NCBI GenBank assembly: GCA_963732875.1
Contig: CAVTBD010000002.1
Span: forward strand, 1,860,001 to 1,924,000
Reading direction: 5' to 3'
DNA from: WHSO01 sp963732875
Lineage (GTDB): Bacteria > Pseudomonadota > Alphaproteobacteria > SMXQ01
DNA: 64,000 nt
Made by a program: the position numbers and the translations under genes. Shown here piece by piece: positions 8,003 to 15,694 of this stretch (the stretch's first letter is position 1; each line of letters starts with the position of its first letter). The notes under the pieces were generated by a model, which was not told the origin of the DNA, did not search any database, and was given only the letters and a program-made list of their open reading frames with translations.

Positions 8003-8117
8003 ATTTAAACACGCATCTCGCGAACTCGGCTGCGACGAGAACGAATCGTCGTTTAACGAGAAATTAAAACGTTTGGCAAAAGCTAAGTCGAAGGACAGGA
8101 AAACCCCGGCCAAATGA
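7950..8117 (+). CDS. Small basic protein of the IS passenger region
   Basis: A 55-residue ORF that overlaps the 3' end of the PIN-like gene by about 50 bp in another frame. It is lysine-rich and contains the segment FKHASRELGCDENESSFNEKLKRLAK. I recall similar small proteins (ELGCDE ... F.E.LKK/R) associated with IS1595-type passenger regions, but cannot verify this. The function is unknown. A hairpin that overlaps its stop codon suggests it is the last gene of the transposase operon. Confidence 0.55.
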   Translation: MPPSTRNSKKHNGEQLNKFKHASRELGCDENESSFNEKLKRLAKAKSKDRKTPAK

Positions 8118-8125
8118 CCGGGGTT
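8102..8125 (+). terminator. Hairpin at the end of the IS operon
   Basis: An 8-bp stem (AACCCCGG 8102-8109 with CCGGGGTT 8118-8125) around an eight-base loop. It overlaps the stop codon of the small ORF. It lacks a long T run, so its strength is uncertain. Confidence 0.5.
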
Positions 8126-8142
8126 CTTGATGGAGCGAGAAA

Positions 8143-8262
8143 ATGAAGCTGAAGATATTACATTTAGTAGCAGTGCTGCTGGGGCTTCATGTGAAGGTCG
8201 ATGGGCGCCCATATGGAATGGCCGTCCCGGCTACTAGCCCCACCGGCGATTCGAACTCTTAA
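8143..8262 (+). CDS. Very small ORF, hypothetical
   Basis: A 39-residue ORF starting MKLKILHLVAVLLGLHVKVDG. It has a short hydrophobic stretch. I recall short ORFs of the same look (MKxKxLR...LG...VDG.P.G) beside other IS1595-type elements, but cannot check. GGAGCGAGAAA lies upstream as a weak ribosome site. Its end overlaps the antisense Cas2-like gene by 29 bp. Confidence 0.35.
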   Translation: MKLKILHLVAVLLGLHVKVDGRPYGMAVPATSPTGDSNS

Positions 8263-8506
8263 GCCAATCAGCGCACGGGTTGTTGCTTGACGCCCAGTGC
8301 TTTTGTAGTTCGCCCACGAAAATCATATCGTTACTGTCTAGCGGCTTTTTGAGTATGTCTCGGAGAGCCGCAGCCGACAGAGCGGTGTCTACTAACCAAA
8401 CCGATTTTTGCATGTGGCAGTAGGCGTATTTCTTTATGGCGTCATAGAGATCATCATAGTCTCTGCCCGGCTTCTTGAGATCGTAAGCCACAACGTACAC
8501 AGACAT
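8234..8506 (-). CDS. Cas2-like / SinR-like small protein
   Basis: A 90-residue protein starting MSVYVVAYDLKKPGRDYDDL, with the ferredoxin-like pattern typical of Cas2-related proteins found on mobile elements: an initial beta strand YVVAYDL, then a helix, then SVWLVDTALSAAALRDIL and NDMIFVGELQKHW. There is no CRISPR array or other cas gene here, so it is not evidence for CRISPR. It reads opposite to the other IS genes from a promoter in the right terminal repeat, with GGAGG upstream of ATG 8506. The function is unknown. Confidence 0.7.
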   Translation of the reverse strand: MSVYVVAYDLKKPGRDYDDLYDAIKKYAYCHMQKSVWLVDTALSAAALRDILKKPLDSNDMIFVGELQKHWASSNNPCADWLKSSNRRWG

Positions 8507-8537
8507 AATGTCCTCCCGTTTCTGGCGTTGACGGGGG

Positions 8538-8567
8538 ATTATACTATCCGTAGTTGTGGGTTTGCAA
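8538..8567 (-). promoter_or_regulatory. Promoter of the Cas2-like gene within the right end
   Basis: Read on the minus strand, TTGCAA (8562-8567) and TATAAT (8538-8543) are 18 bp apart. This is the mirror image of the left-end promoter, with the same hexamers and spacing, and points at the Cas2-like gene. Confidence 0.65.
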
Positions 8568-9411
8568 TGTATAATAACGCCTTTTTTTCCGCCTCCCAGC
8601 CCGCCACCCAGGCCTTTGCGGTATCGGCCGCCGCCTGGGTCATCGGCGTCCTGACGCCGAGGTGGCGGGCAAGCTCGGCGGCGAGGCCGATGTCCTTGTT
8701 GAACAGGTTGGTCGCCGGGCGCGGCGCGGCGTGGTTGCCCGCCATGTTGAAGGCGCCCTGCCAGCGCGAGACCGTCGAGCCCTGGTCGATGGCCGCCGCC
8801 ATCTCGAAGAACTGCGCCACGTCGAGCCCGCCGGCCTCGACGATGGCCGCGACCTCGGCCAGCGCGATGCGCTCGTTGGCATTGATCAGGTTCTTCGCGA
8901 TTTTCGCTATATTGCCGCTGCCCACCGGGCCGAAGTGATGGACCGCGCGGCCGAGCGGCGCGAGATAGGGCGCGGCGATGGCGGCATCGGCATCGGCGCC
9001 GCCCATCAGGAACACCGCCTTGCCCTCGGCCACCACCCGCGGCACCGCGGTGACCGGCACGTCGACCACCCGGACACCCTGCCTGCCCGCGATCCCTGCG
9101 ATCCCGCGCGACGTCTCCGGCATCACCGTACTGTGCAGGAACACGAGGCTGCCGTCGCGCGCGGTGGACAGCACGCCGTCCTTACCGGTGACGACCTCAG
9201 TGAGTTCTTCGTCCGTGCGCACGAACACGTGGATGAAGTCGACGTCCCGCGCCGCCTCGGCCACGGAGCCGACCGTAACGGCGCCGAGCTCGCGGGCAAG
9301 ACGCATCCGTTCCTCCGAGATGTCGTAAACCTGCACCTCGCGTCCCGCCGCCTGCAGGCGCGACATCAGCGCCGCCCCCATCAGGCCCGCTCCGATCAAT
9401 CCGACGCGCAT
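8539..9411 (-). CDS. NAD-binding hydroxyacid (HIBADH-family) dehydrogenase, end replaced by IS
   Basis: A 290-residue member of the 3-hydroxyisobutyrate dehydrogenase/tartronate semialdehyde reductase family. It has the N-terminal Rossmann motif GLIGAGLMGAAL and the catalytic lysine segment GNIAKIAKNLINAN. The ATG at 9411 has GGGAGGGG upstream. The last 13 or so residues come from the inverted repeat of the IS1595 element, so the native C-terminus is lost, although most of the family length remains. It is divergent from the ornithine cyclodeaminase-like gene. The substrate is unknown; neighbours suggest a small hydroxyacid in carboxylate metabolism. Confidence 0.8.
   Translation of the reverse strand: MRVGLIGAGLMGAALMSRLQAAGREVQVYDISEERMRLARELGAVTVGSVAEAARDVDFIHVFVRTDEELTEVVTGKDGVLSTARDGSLVFLHSTVMPETSRGIAGIAGRQGVRVVDVPVTAVPRVVAEGKAVFLMGGADADAAIAAPYLAPLGRAVHHFGPVGSGNIAKIAKNLINANERIALAEVAAIVEAGGLDVAQFFEMAAAIDQGSTVSRWQGAFNMAGNHAAPRPATNLFNKDIGLAAELARHLGVRTPMTQAAADTAKAWVAGWEAEKKALLYIANPQLRIV
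8557..8581 (-). repeat. Right terminal inverted repeat of the IS1595 element
   Basis: Exact inverse copy of the 25-bp left end at 5845-5869. In the adjoining dehydrogenase gene it codes the foreign C-terminal residues ALLYIANP. Confidence 0.88.
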
Positions 9412-9711
9412 GTTCCCCTCCCTGTTTCGTGGCGCCGATCTTGCCGCAGGGCCCGTCTTGTGGGACTGCGCAGGATCATCGCCTGATTGTCCTTTCGGCG
9501 ACCAGCTTAACCGACGCGACGGAACGGGAGAACGCAAATGCGCCCGGTCGGGCACGGCCCGACCCCGGTGGCCCGGCCTGCGGAAACGTCGCTGCATCAT
9601 TTTTATGGCCCCATGACAAATTGTTATTTTCCTGTCGGGAGCCGGCGTGCCACAAACGGGCAGCTGTGCCGGCCATGCCACAAGAACCAAAAACCGGAAC
9701 AGGGAGGGACC
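9412..9711. other. Divergent intergenic region
   Basis: 300 bp between the dehydrogenase (minus) and the ornithine cyclodeaminase-like gene (plus). It must hold both promoters. I see no clear operator or small gene. Confidence 0.45.
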
Positions 9712-10821
9712 ATGCTGATCATCAACAACGCCGACGTCGCCAAGGTGCTCAGCGTACGCGAGGCCATCGACGTACTGGACGACGCCTACCGCCAGCTCGT
9801 CACCACCGATGCCGTGTGCAAACCACGCACCGACATCCAGATCCCGACCAAGAAAGCGGGCAAGGTCTACCAGTGGAGCAGCGTCGAGGGCGGCTCCACC
9901 AGCGGCTATTTCGCGATCCGGATGAAGTCCGACATCATCTACGAGGAGGAATACAACGGCGCCCGGACCCAGGAGAAGTACTGCATCGAGCCCGGGACCT
10001 ACTGCGGCCTGATCTTCCTGACCAGCAGCGAGACCGGCGAGCCGCTGGCGATCCTGAACGACGGCCTGCCGCAGCTCACGCGCGTCGGCGCCGACGGCGG
10101 CATCGGCGTCAAATATCTCGCGAAGAAGAATGCCGAGGTGATCGGCATGCTGGGCTCGGGCGGCATGTCACGCACCCACATGGAGGCGTTCATGCACGTG
10201 CGCCCCGGCCTCAAGCGCCTGCAGGTCTACAGCCCAACCAAGGCCAACCGCGAACGCTTCGCCGCCGAAATGGCCGAGACCTACGGGATCGAGGCGGTGG
10301 CCTGCGGCGCGCCGGAGGAGATTTACCGGGGTGCCGACATCACCGCCGCGCTGACCAATTCGGCCGCCTCCGTAGTCGACGCCAAATTGCTGGAGCCGGG
10401 CACCCATCTGGTCGCGCCCGGCGGCGGCATCAAGGACAAGGACGTCCGGGGCCGCATCGACATCTACCTGCGGTTCGGCAGCGCCACGCCGCCGTGGGGC
10501 GCCGACAGGTTCGGGATCGAGGACGAATACCATACCTACGCCGCGCGCCCCGACATCGAGACCGGGTTCACGCGCAAGGCCAGCGGCGGACGCGGCCACG
10601 GCGCCCTGTTCCCCGCCGAGAAGACCATCACCTTCAAGGATATCGTCGAGAACACCGGGCGCGGGCGCGCGTCGGATACGCAGATTTCCTATTCCGAGCG
10701 CGGCAACCTGCAGGGCAACTAGTTCTGGGCGATCGCCGGGCGCATCTACGAGCGCGCCAAAGAGCAGGGCGTCGGGCGCGAGATTCCGACCGAATGGTTC
10801 CTGCAGGACATCCGGGACTGA
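9712..10821 (+). CDS. Ornithine cyclodeaminase/mu-crystallin family protein with in-frame amber stop
   Basis: The reading frame gives an NAD-dependent ornithine cyclodeaminase/mu-crystallin family protein: the Rossmann motif GMLGSGGMSRTHMEA, VYSPTKANRERF, and a C-terminal helix region. A TAG at 10720-10722 interrupts the frame, after which FWAIAGRIYERAKEQGVGR continues to a natural stop at 10821. The C-terminal part is what the family normally has, so the stop is a point change (CAG to TAG would suffice), read-through, or a sequence error. The ATG at 9712 has AGGGAGGGA upstream. It lies 21 bp before the MmgE/PrpD gene, probably in one operon. The true substrate is not evident. Confidence 0.7.
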
Positions 10822-10842
10822 TCGAAACTTGGACAGATAAAG

Positions 10843-12189
10843 ATGAGCAACGAAACCGTGACGCTGGCCGGGTTCGCCGCCGGCCTGAAATACGACGACA
10901 TCCCCGAGCCGGTGCGCCGGCGCGCCCGCGACTACATCGCCGATACCATCGCCGTGATGATCTTCGGCCGGGACCTGCCCTGGAGCCGCATGATCATCGA
11001 CTACGCGCGCGCGATGGGAAGCGGCGGTAACAGCCGCATCATGGGCGACGGCGCGGCGCCGGTGCAGGCGCCGTTCGCCGCGCTCGCCAACGGCTCGCTC
11101 GCCCACGCCTTCGAGCAGGACGGTCCCACCTGGCCGAGCACCGGCGTGCATCCCGGCGCCACCATGGTGAGCGCCGGACTCGCCATGGCCCAGGAGCGCG
11201 GCTTTTCCGGCCGGGATTTCATGACCGCCTTCGTCGCCGGCGCGGAGGTGATGATCCGTATCGCGCGCGCCACCAAGCACAGCAACGAGGCGCGCGGGTT
11301 CCACGCGCCGGGCACGACCGGGCCGTTCGGCGCCGCCGTCGCCTGCGGCAAGATGATGGGATTCGATGCGGAACAGATGACCAATGCGCTCGGCATCGCA
11401 GGCGAGCTCGCCTGCGGGCTCGTCGAGTTCTCGCGCTCGGGCACCGGAGCCATGGTCAAGCGCCTGCATTTCGGGCGCGCGGCCGAAGGCGGCGTGCTCG
11501 CCGCCAACCTCGCCGAGCGCGGCTTCACCGGACCGGTGACCATCATCGAGGGGGAGTGCGGATTCCTGAAGGTCTACTGCGACGAGTACGACATGTCGCA
11601 GCTGACGCGCGCGCTCGGCAGCGACTGGTTGACCGCGTGCGTTTCCATGAAGCGCTACGCGTGCCACTCCACCGGCCATACCCCGGTGCAGGCGATCATC
11701 GACTTCAAGAAGAACGACGGCCTGAAAGCCGCCGACGTCGAGTCCGTCACCGTCGAGGTCGGCAAGAAGGAGCTGTCGCGCCACAACATTCGCGACCCGA
11801 AGGACGTCATGCTCGGCCAGTACAGCGTGCCGTTCTGCGTGGCGGTGGCGCTCTTGGGCGACGCCAACGACCCCAGGACCTTCCGCGACGCCGACGTCGA
11901 CGACCCCAAGCTCAAAGCCATGATGGCGCGCATCGAGTTGGTGCCGCTCGCGGGCGAGCGCCCCACGCCGATCGCCACCACCACGACCGTGAAGACCAGG
12001 GACGGGCGGACGCTCAAGACGACCGTGACCGGCTACAAGGGCACCCCCCATGACCCGTTCACCCGGGACGAACTGCGCGAGAAGTTCCTGACCCTGACGC
12101 GCCATTGCGGCGCCGGGAAAATGACGGAAATGTTCGACCGGCTGCAGGCGATCGAGAGCGAGGCGTCGCTCGACTGGGTCTCGGCCTGA
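10843..12189 (+). CDS. MmgE/PrpD family protein
   Basis: A 448-residue member of the MmgE/PrpD family (2-methylcitrate dehydratase, cis-aconitate decarboxylase and relatives). The usual pattern is present: an N-terminal helical domain with LANGSLAHAFEQDG and HPGATMVSAGLAMAQ, and a C-terminal lid domain. No methylcitrate cycle partner (PrpB/PrpC) with canonical motifs is nearby, so a dehydratase or isomerase for another tricarboxylic or dicarboxylic acid is more likely. It sits between the ornithine cyclodeaminase-like gene and a TctC-type binding protein, as is common in carboxylate-uptake clusters. Confidence 0.85.
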   Translation: MSNETVTLAGFAAGLKYDDIPEPVRRRARDYIADTIAVMIFGRDLPWSRMIIDYARAMGSGGNSRIMGDGAAPVQAPFAALANGSLAHAFEQDGPTWPSTGVHPGATMVSAGLAMAQERGFSGRDFMTAFVAGAEVMIRIARATKHSNEARGFHAPGTTGPFGAAVACGKMMGFDAEQMTNALGIAGELACGLVEFSRSGTGAMVKRLHFGRAAEGGVLAANLAERGFTGPVTIIEGECGFLKVYCDEYDMSQLTRALGSDWLTACVSMKRYACHSTGHTPVQAIIDFKKNDGLKAADVESVTVEVGKKELSRHNIRDPKDVMLGQYSVPFCVAVALLGDANDPRTFRDADVDDPKLKAMMARIELVPLAGERPTPIATTTTVKTRDGRTLKTTVTGYKGTPHDPFTRDELREKFLTLTRHCGAGKMTEMFDRLQAIESEASLDWVSA

Positions 12190-12274
12190 GGCACGGAAAA
12201 CGATTGCCGGAAGGCCCGCACCGGACGAAACTCACCGGCTGGAAATCACAGGTCAACAGAGGAGGATGAGGGAC

Positions 12275-13393
12275 ATGACCACACGAATCGGAGCGAGAAC
12301 GGCGACCGCCGCGCTGGCGCTCGCGCTCGGGGTTGGCCTCGCCACCGCGCCGGCCCGTGCCGCCGACGACGTCGGCGCCTTCTACAAGGGCAAGCGCATC
12401 ACGCTCATCATCGGCTACAGCGCGGGCGGCGGCTACGACGTCTATGCGCGCCTCGCAGGGCGGTACATGACGCGCCACATCCCCGGCAACCCGACGTTCG
12501 TGGCCCAGAACATGCCCGGCGCCGGCAGCCGCAAGGCGGCCAACTGGCTCTACAACGTCGCGCCCAAGGACGGCACGGCGATGGCCACGCTCGGCCAGAA
12601 CACGCCGATGGACCAGGCCCTGCACGAGAGCGGCATCAAGTTCGATGTCGCCCGCCTCAACTGGATCGGCAATCTCGTCATCGACAACAACATCCTCTAT
12701 GTCCGGGCCGATTCCGGGATCAAGACCGTCGCCGACCTCAAGGCGAAGGGTGGCGTGGTGTGCGGCGGCACCGGCGCAACCTCGCCCTCGATCCTCAATC
12801 CACAGCTCGTCAACAACCTGATCGGCGCGCACATCAAGATCATCTCCGGCTATCCGGGCGGCAGCGCCGTCAATCTCGCGGTCGAGCGCGGCGAGGTGAA
12901 CTGCCGCGGCTCGAATAGCTGGGCGTCCATGAAGGCGACGCTCCAGCGCCAGATGAAGGAGCATGCGTTCAACATCCTGGTCCAGTTCGGGCTCAACAAG
13001 AACCCGGAAATCTCCCAGTACCAGGGCAGCGACGTGCCGCTGATCACGGAGCTGGCGACCACCGACTCCGACCGTCGCGCGCTCGCTCTGATCGTGTCGG
13101 GCATCGGCATGGGCCGCCCGCTGGTGGTGCCGCCCGACGTGCCGAAAGAGCGCATCGCGGCGCTGCGCGCGGCGTTCGACGCAACCATGAAGGACCCGAA
13201 GTTCCTGGCCGAGGCCAGGAAGGCCAAGATGGACATCAGCCCGCTGCCGGGCACGGAGATCCAGAAGATCGCCACCGAGACGGTCGCGACGCCGGCGGCC
13301 GACGTGGCCCGCGCCAAGGCGCTGCTCGAGCGCAAGGACGTCACCAAGATCAAGGGCGCCAAGAAAAAGAAGAAGAAAAAGAAGGCGGAGTAG
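12275..13393 (+). CDS. TctC/Bug-family periplasmic binding protein with lysine tail
   Basis: A 372-residue binding protein with a Sec signal peptide (ending ARA near residue 30) and the family motifs IIGYSAGGGYDVYAR, HIPGNP, QNMPGAG and AVERGEVN. The ATG at 12275 is preferred over ATG 12266 because GGAGG ends right at 12265 and fits the later start. The C-terminus ends in eight lysines followed by AE. It follows the MmgE/PrpD gene by 85 bp and is closed by a terminator, so the three plus-strand genes form one unit. No membrane partner is present. Confidence 0.87.
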   Translation: MTTRIGARTATAALALALGVGLATAPARAADDVGAFYKGKRITLIIGYSAGGGYDVYARLAGRYMTRHIPGNPTFVAQNMPGAGSRKAANWLYNVAPKDGTAMATLGQNTPMDQALHESGIKFDVARLNWIGNLVIDNNILYVRADSGIKTVADLKAKGGVVCGGTGATSPSILNPQLVNNLIGAHIKIISGYPGGSAVNLAVERGEVNCRGSNSWASMKATLQRQMKEHAFNILVQFGLNKNPEISQYQGSDVPLITELATTDSDRRALALIVSGIGMGRPLVVPPDVPKERIAALRAAFDATMKDPKFLAEARKAKMDISPLPGTEIQKIATETVATPAADVARAKALLERKDVTKIKGAKKKKKKKKAE

Positions 13394-13420
13394 CCGCAGG
13401 CCGGCGACGGCCCATGAACG

Positions 13421-13453
13421 AAGCCCCGGACCGGCAACCGCCGTCCGGGGCTT
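13421..13453 (+). terminator. Intrinsic terminator after the TctC-like gene
   Basis: An 11-bp perfect stem (13421-13431 with 13443-13453) around an 11-base loop, followed by TTCTCTTT. It lies between convergent genes and could stop transcription from the plus side and perhaps the minus side. Confidence 0.8.
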
Positions 13454-13477
13454 TCTCTTTGTGCGGCGGTTCCCCGA

Positions 13478-14473
13478 CTATGTCTCCAGCGTCTGCGGCG
13501 CGAACATCTCCTCGACCGTGACGGGCCGCGGGGTCAGGCCCTGCTCAAACGACCATTGTGCCGCGGTCTCCAGCACCTTGCGGTTCGCCAGAACCCCGTG
13601 GCGGCTGATCGGCGTCGCCAGCGCCTTCTTGGCCTCGGTCGGCAGCAGGCCGGTCTCGAGGTGGTAGCCGACCGCCTCCATACGCGCCTTCTCGGCGATG
13701 TCGTTCGCCTTCACGAACGCCTTGTAGAGATTGAGGATCGTCCACGGATGCTGCTCGGCGATCTCGCGCTTGATCACCATGCAGTGGTTGATCGGGTAGA
13801 TGCCGGTCTTGTTGTAGAACTTCACGCCCTCGGCATGGGGGTCCGGAAACAGGGTCTTGAAGTCGGGATGCTTGTAGAGATCGACCGAGGAGCGGTCGAC
13901 CAGGTTGTTGGTCCCGGCGAGGTAGCGCAGCGCGCCGTGGAGCTTCCCCTGGAGCAGCATCTCGCCCATGTTGGTGTCGTTGGGGATGAAGTTGAGCTTG
14001 ACGTCGGGCGGCGGGGTGAAGCCCATGGCCGCGCCCTGGCTGCGGTCGTCGTTGCGTTCCATCCAGAATTCCATGTCGCGCGGATGCACGTCGTATTCGT
14101 GCTGCAGATAGCCGCGCGTCCACAGCGCCGCCGTCTGCTGGTATTCGGGCACCCCCACCTTCTTGCCCTTGAGGTCGGCGGGCTTCTCTATCCCGCTGTC
14201 CCTGCGCACCAGCACGCCGACGTTGTACATGCGGCGCGTCGAGAAGATGGGCAGCCCGACCCAGCGGGTATCGCCGTTCGCCACCGCCATCAGCAGGCCG
14301 GATATCGACATCTCCGAGATGTCGAAATCGCCGAACCGGAACTGGCGCCAGAACAGCTCGGAGGCATGGACGTCGGTATGGATCAGCGCGATGCCCGCGG
14401 CCCTGACCTTGCCCTCGATGACCGGCCGCGTGCGCGGGTTGTTGCCCATGGCGATACTGAGCTGCAGGTCCAT
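13478..14473 (-). CDS. 4,5-dihydroxyphthalate decarboxylase-like protein
   Basis: A 331-residue cytoplasmic-type protein (no signal peptide) similar to 4,5-dihydroxyphthalate decarboxylase and NMT1-like binding folds: an N-terminal MDLQLSIAMGNNPRTRPV, the lobe motif GKKVGVPEYQQTAALWTRG, and the later segment GIYPINHCMVIKRE. In phthalate pathways such a protein removes a carboxylate from the dihydroxylated ring. Here it is the last gene of the minus-strand run that includes Rieske oxygenases and a LigB-type dioxygenase, so a decarboxylase role is reasonable but not proven. Confidence 0.7.
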   Translation of the reverse strand: MDLQLSIAMGNNPRTRPVIEGKVRAAGIALIHTDVHASELFWRQFRFGDFDISEMSISGLLMAVANGDTRWVGLPIFSTRRMYNVGVLVRRDSGIEKPADLKGKKVGVPEYQQTAALWTRGYLQHEYDVHPRDMEFWMERNDDRSQGAAMGFTPPPDVKLNFIPNDTNMGEMLLQGKLHGALRYLAGTNNLVDRSSVDLYKHPDFKTLFPDPHAEGVKFYNKTGIYPINHCMVIKREIAEQHPWTILNLYKAFVKANDIAEKARMEAVGYHLETGLLPTEAKKALATPISRHGVLANRKVLETAAQWSFEQGLTPRPVTVEEMFAPQTLET

Positions 14474-14514
14474 GCCGTGACTTCCCCCGTGTTGCGCGTG
14501 CCCCCAGGCGGGGC

Positions 14515-15531
14515 CTATTCCCAAGTTGCGAAACCCATGCCGCAGCCGGTGCCCGCTTCCGAGCGGCACGCCGGCACGTAATCGATCAGGTTCATCTCGA
14601 GATCCGTCTCCGACAGGATACCGGCGACCGTGATCCAGTTCTTGGTCTCGGACGTGCCCGCCCGGAACATGTCGTCGGGCTCGGCGAAGATGGTCGCGGT
14701 GTCGCGGTTCTTCATGGCGTCGAGCATACGCATGTCGAAGTCCTCGTCGATCACGAAATGGCTGATGCCGCCCGACGCGCATACCGCGACCCGCTTGCCG
14801 CCGCCGTCCCAGCCCGCGATGGCGCGGCCGATCGACTGGCCGAACTGGTAGCATCGCTTGGGCGTCGGCCGGTTGGGCGGGAAATAGGTGTTGAGCAGGA
14901 TCGGGATCACCGGCATGGGCCGGTCGCGGAGGATGCGGCGGCACACAAAGCCGACCGCGTGGCCGATCCCGATGGTGCCGCGCGGGCCGGACCTCTGGAC
15001 CATGGAGGCCGCGACGTCGAACTCGTCGGCGATAGTGCCCTCGATGATCGCCTCGGCCAGCCCGCGGGGGACCGGATAGACGTTGTCCTGGTCGGGATAG
15101 TAGGACCGCATCGCCACCTGGATGCCGGGCGACTTGGTCTTGTAGAGCTCCTGGTCGAGCGCCGTGTTGACGACCTGGTCGCCGCAATAGACCGTGAACG
15201 ACGGCTGGATGTCGTCCTTGAACCATTCGTGCTGGTCGTCGCCGACGACGATCAGCACATCGGGGGCGACCGCCGCGACCTTCTCGCCGAGGAGGTCGAG
15301 GGCGCGCTGGTTGCGGGCGTGGCGCTCCTGGCGCACTTCGAGCGTGGCGTCCTTGGCGTAGTCCTTGCCGCCCTCGCGCAGCACCACCAGCTCGGGGAAG
15401 GTGTAGACCCCGCGGCGGAACGGATGCTCGGGATTCTTGCGGTCGTCGTTCGCGCGCAGGTCCCACCGTTCCGGCGGTGTCGACAGCAGCGGTCCATGCG
15501 ACGTTCCAAACCCAAAGACGATATCGGCCAC
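14515..15531 (-). CDS. Class III extradiol ring-cleavage dioxygenase (LigB type)
   Basis: A 338-residue LigB-family catalytic subunit. Metal-binding and catalytic histidines are visible in GTSHGPLL (H12), GDDQHEWF, GHAVGFV and the C-terminal SGGISHFVID, which matches the conserved pattern of protocatechuate 4,5-dioxygenase beta-type proteins. No small LigA-like partner is next to it, so it may act as a single-subunit enzyme. It probably opens an aromatic diol ring formed by the Rieske oxygenases upstream in the same run. Confidence 0.83.
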   Translation of the reverse strand: MADIVFGFGTSHGPLLSTPPERWDLRANDDRKNPEHPFRRGVYTFPELVVLREGGKDYAKDATLEVRQERHARNQRALDLLGEKVAAVAPDVLIVVGDDQHEWFKDDIQPSFTVYCGDQVVNTALDQELYKTKSPGIQVAMRSYYPDQDNVYPVPRGLAEAIIEGTIADEFDVAASMVQRSGPRGTIGIGHAVGFVCRRILRDRPMPVIPILLNTYFPPNRPTPKRCYQFGQSIGRAIAGWDGGGKRVAVCASGGISHFVIDEDFDMRMLDAMKNRDTATIFAEPDDMFRAGTSETKNWITVAGILSETDLEMNLIDYVPACRSEAGTGCGMGFATWE

Positions 15532-15694
15532 TTCGTTCCTCTCCCTGCGTCCCTAACCCTTCCACCGCCCTCGCGCGCCCATGGCCGCCGCCACGGCGGC
15601 CCTGCCGCGAGACGGGCGGGATCCGACCAGGGTGCGCCCTGCCCGGATCCCGCGACGGCCGTCACCGGCCATCAGGCCGGAAAGGATGGGCCGA

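Larger units (their letters stand above)
5845..8581 (+). mobile_element. IS1595-family insertion element with passenger genes
   Basis: A 2.7-kb element bounded by perfect 25-bp terminal inverted repeats (5845-5869 and 8557-8581). The flanks are CTTTTTTC on the left and TTTTTTTC on the right, an almost perfect 8-bp target duplication in a T-rich tract; 8 bp is usual for this family. It holds a DDE transposase, a MerR/DUF433-like protein, a PIN-like protein, two very small ORFs and, on the other strand, a Cas2-like protein. Its base composition is visibly lower in GC than the surrounding genes, which supports recent transfer. It has replaced the end of the dehydrogenase gene to its right. Confidence 0.88.

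Noticed and set aside
8234..8506. Cas2-like protein as a sign of CRISPR
   Set aside because: No repeats or other cas genes; such Cas2-related proteins are known on mobile elements.
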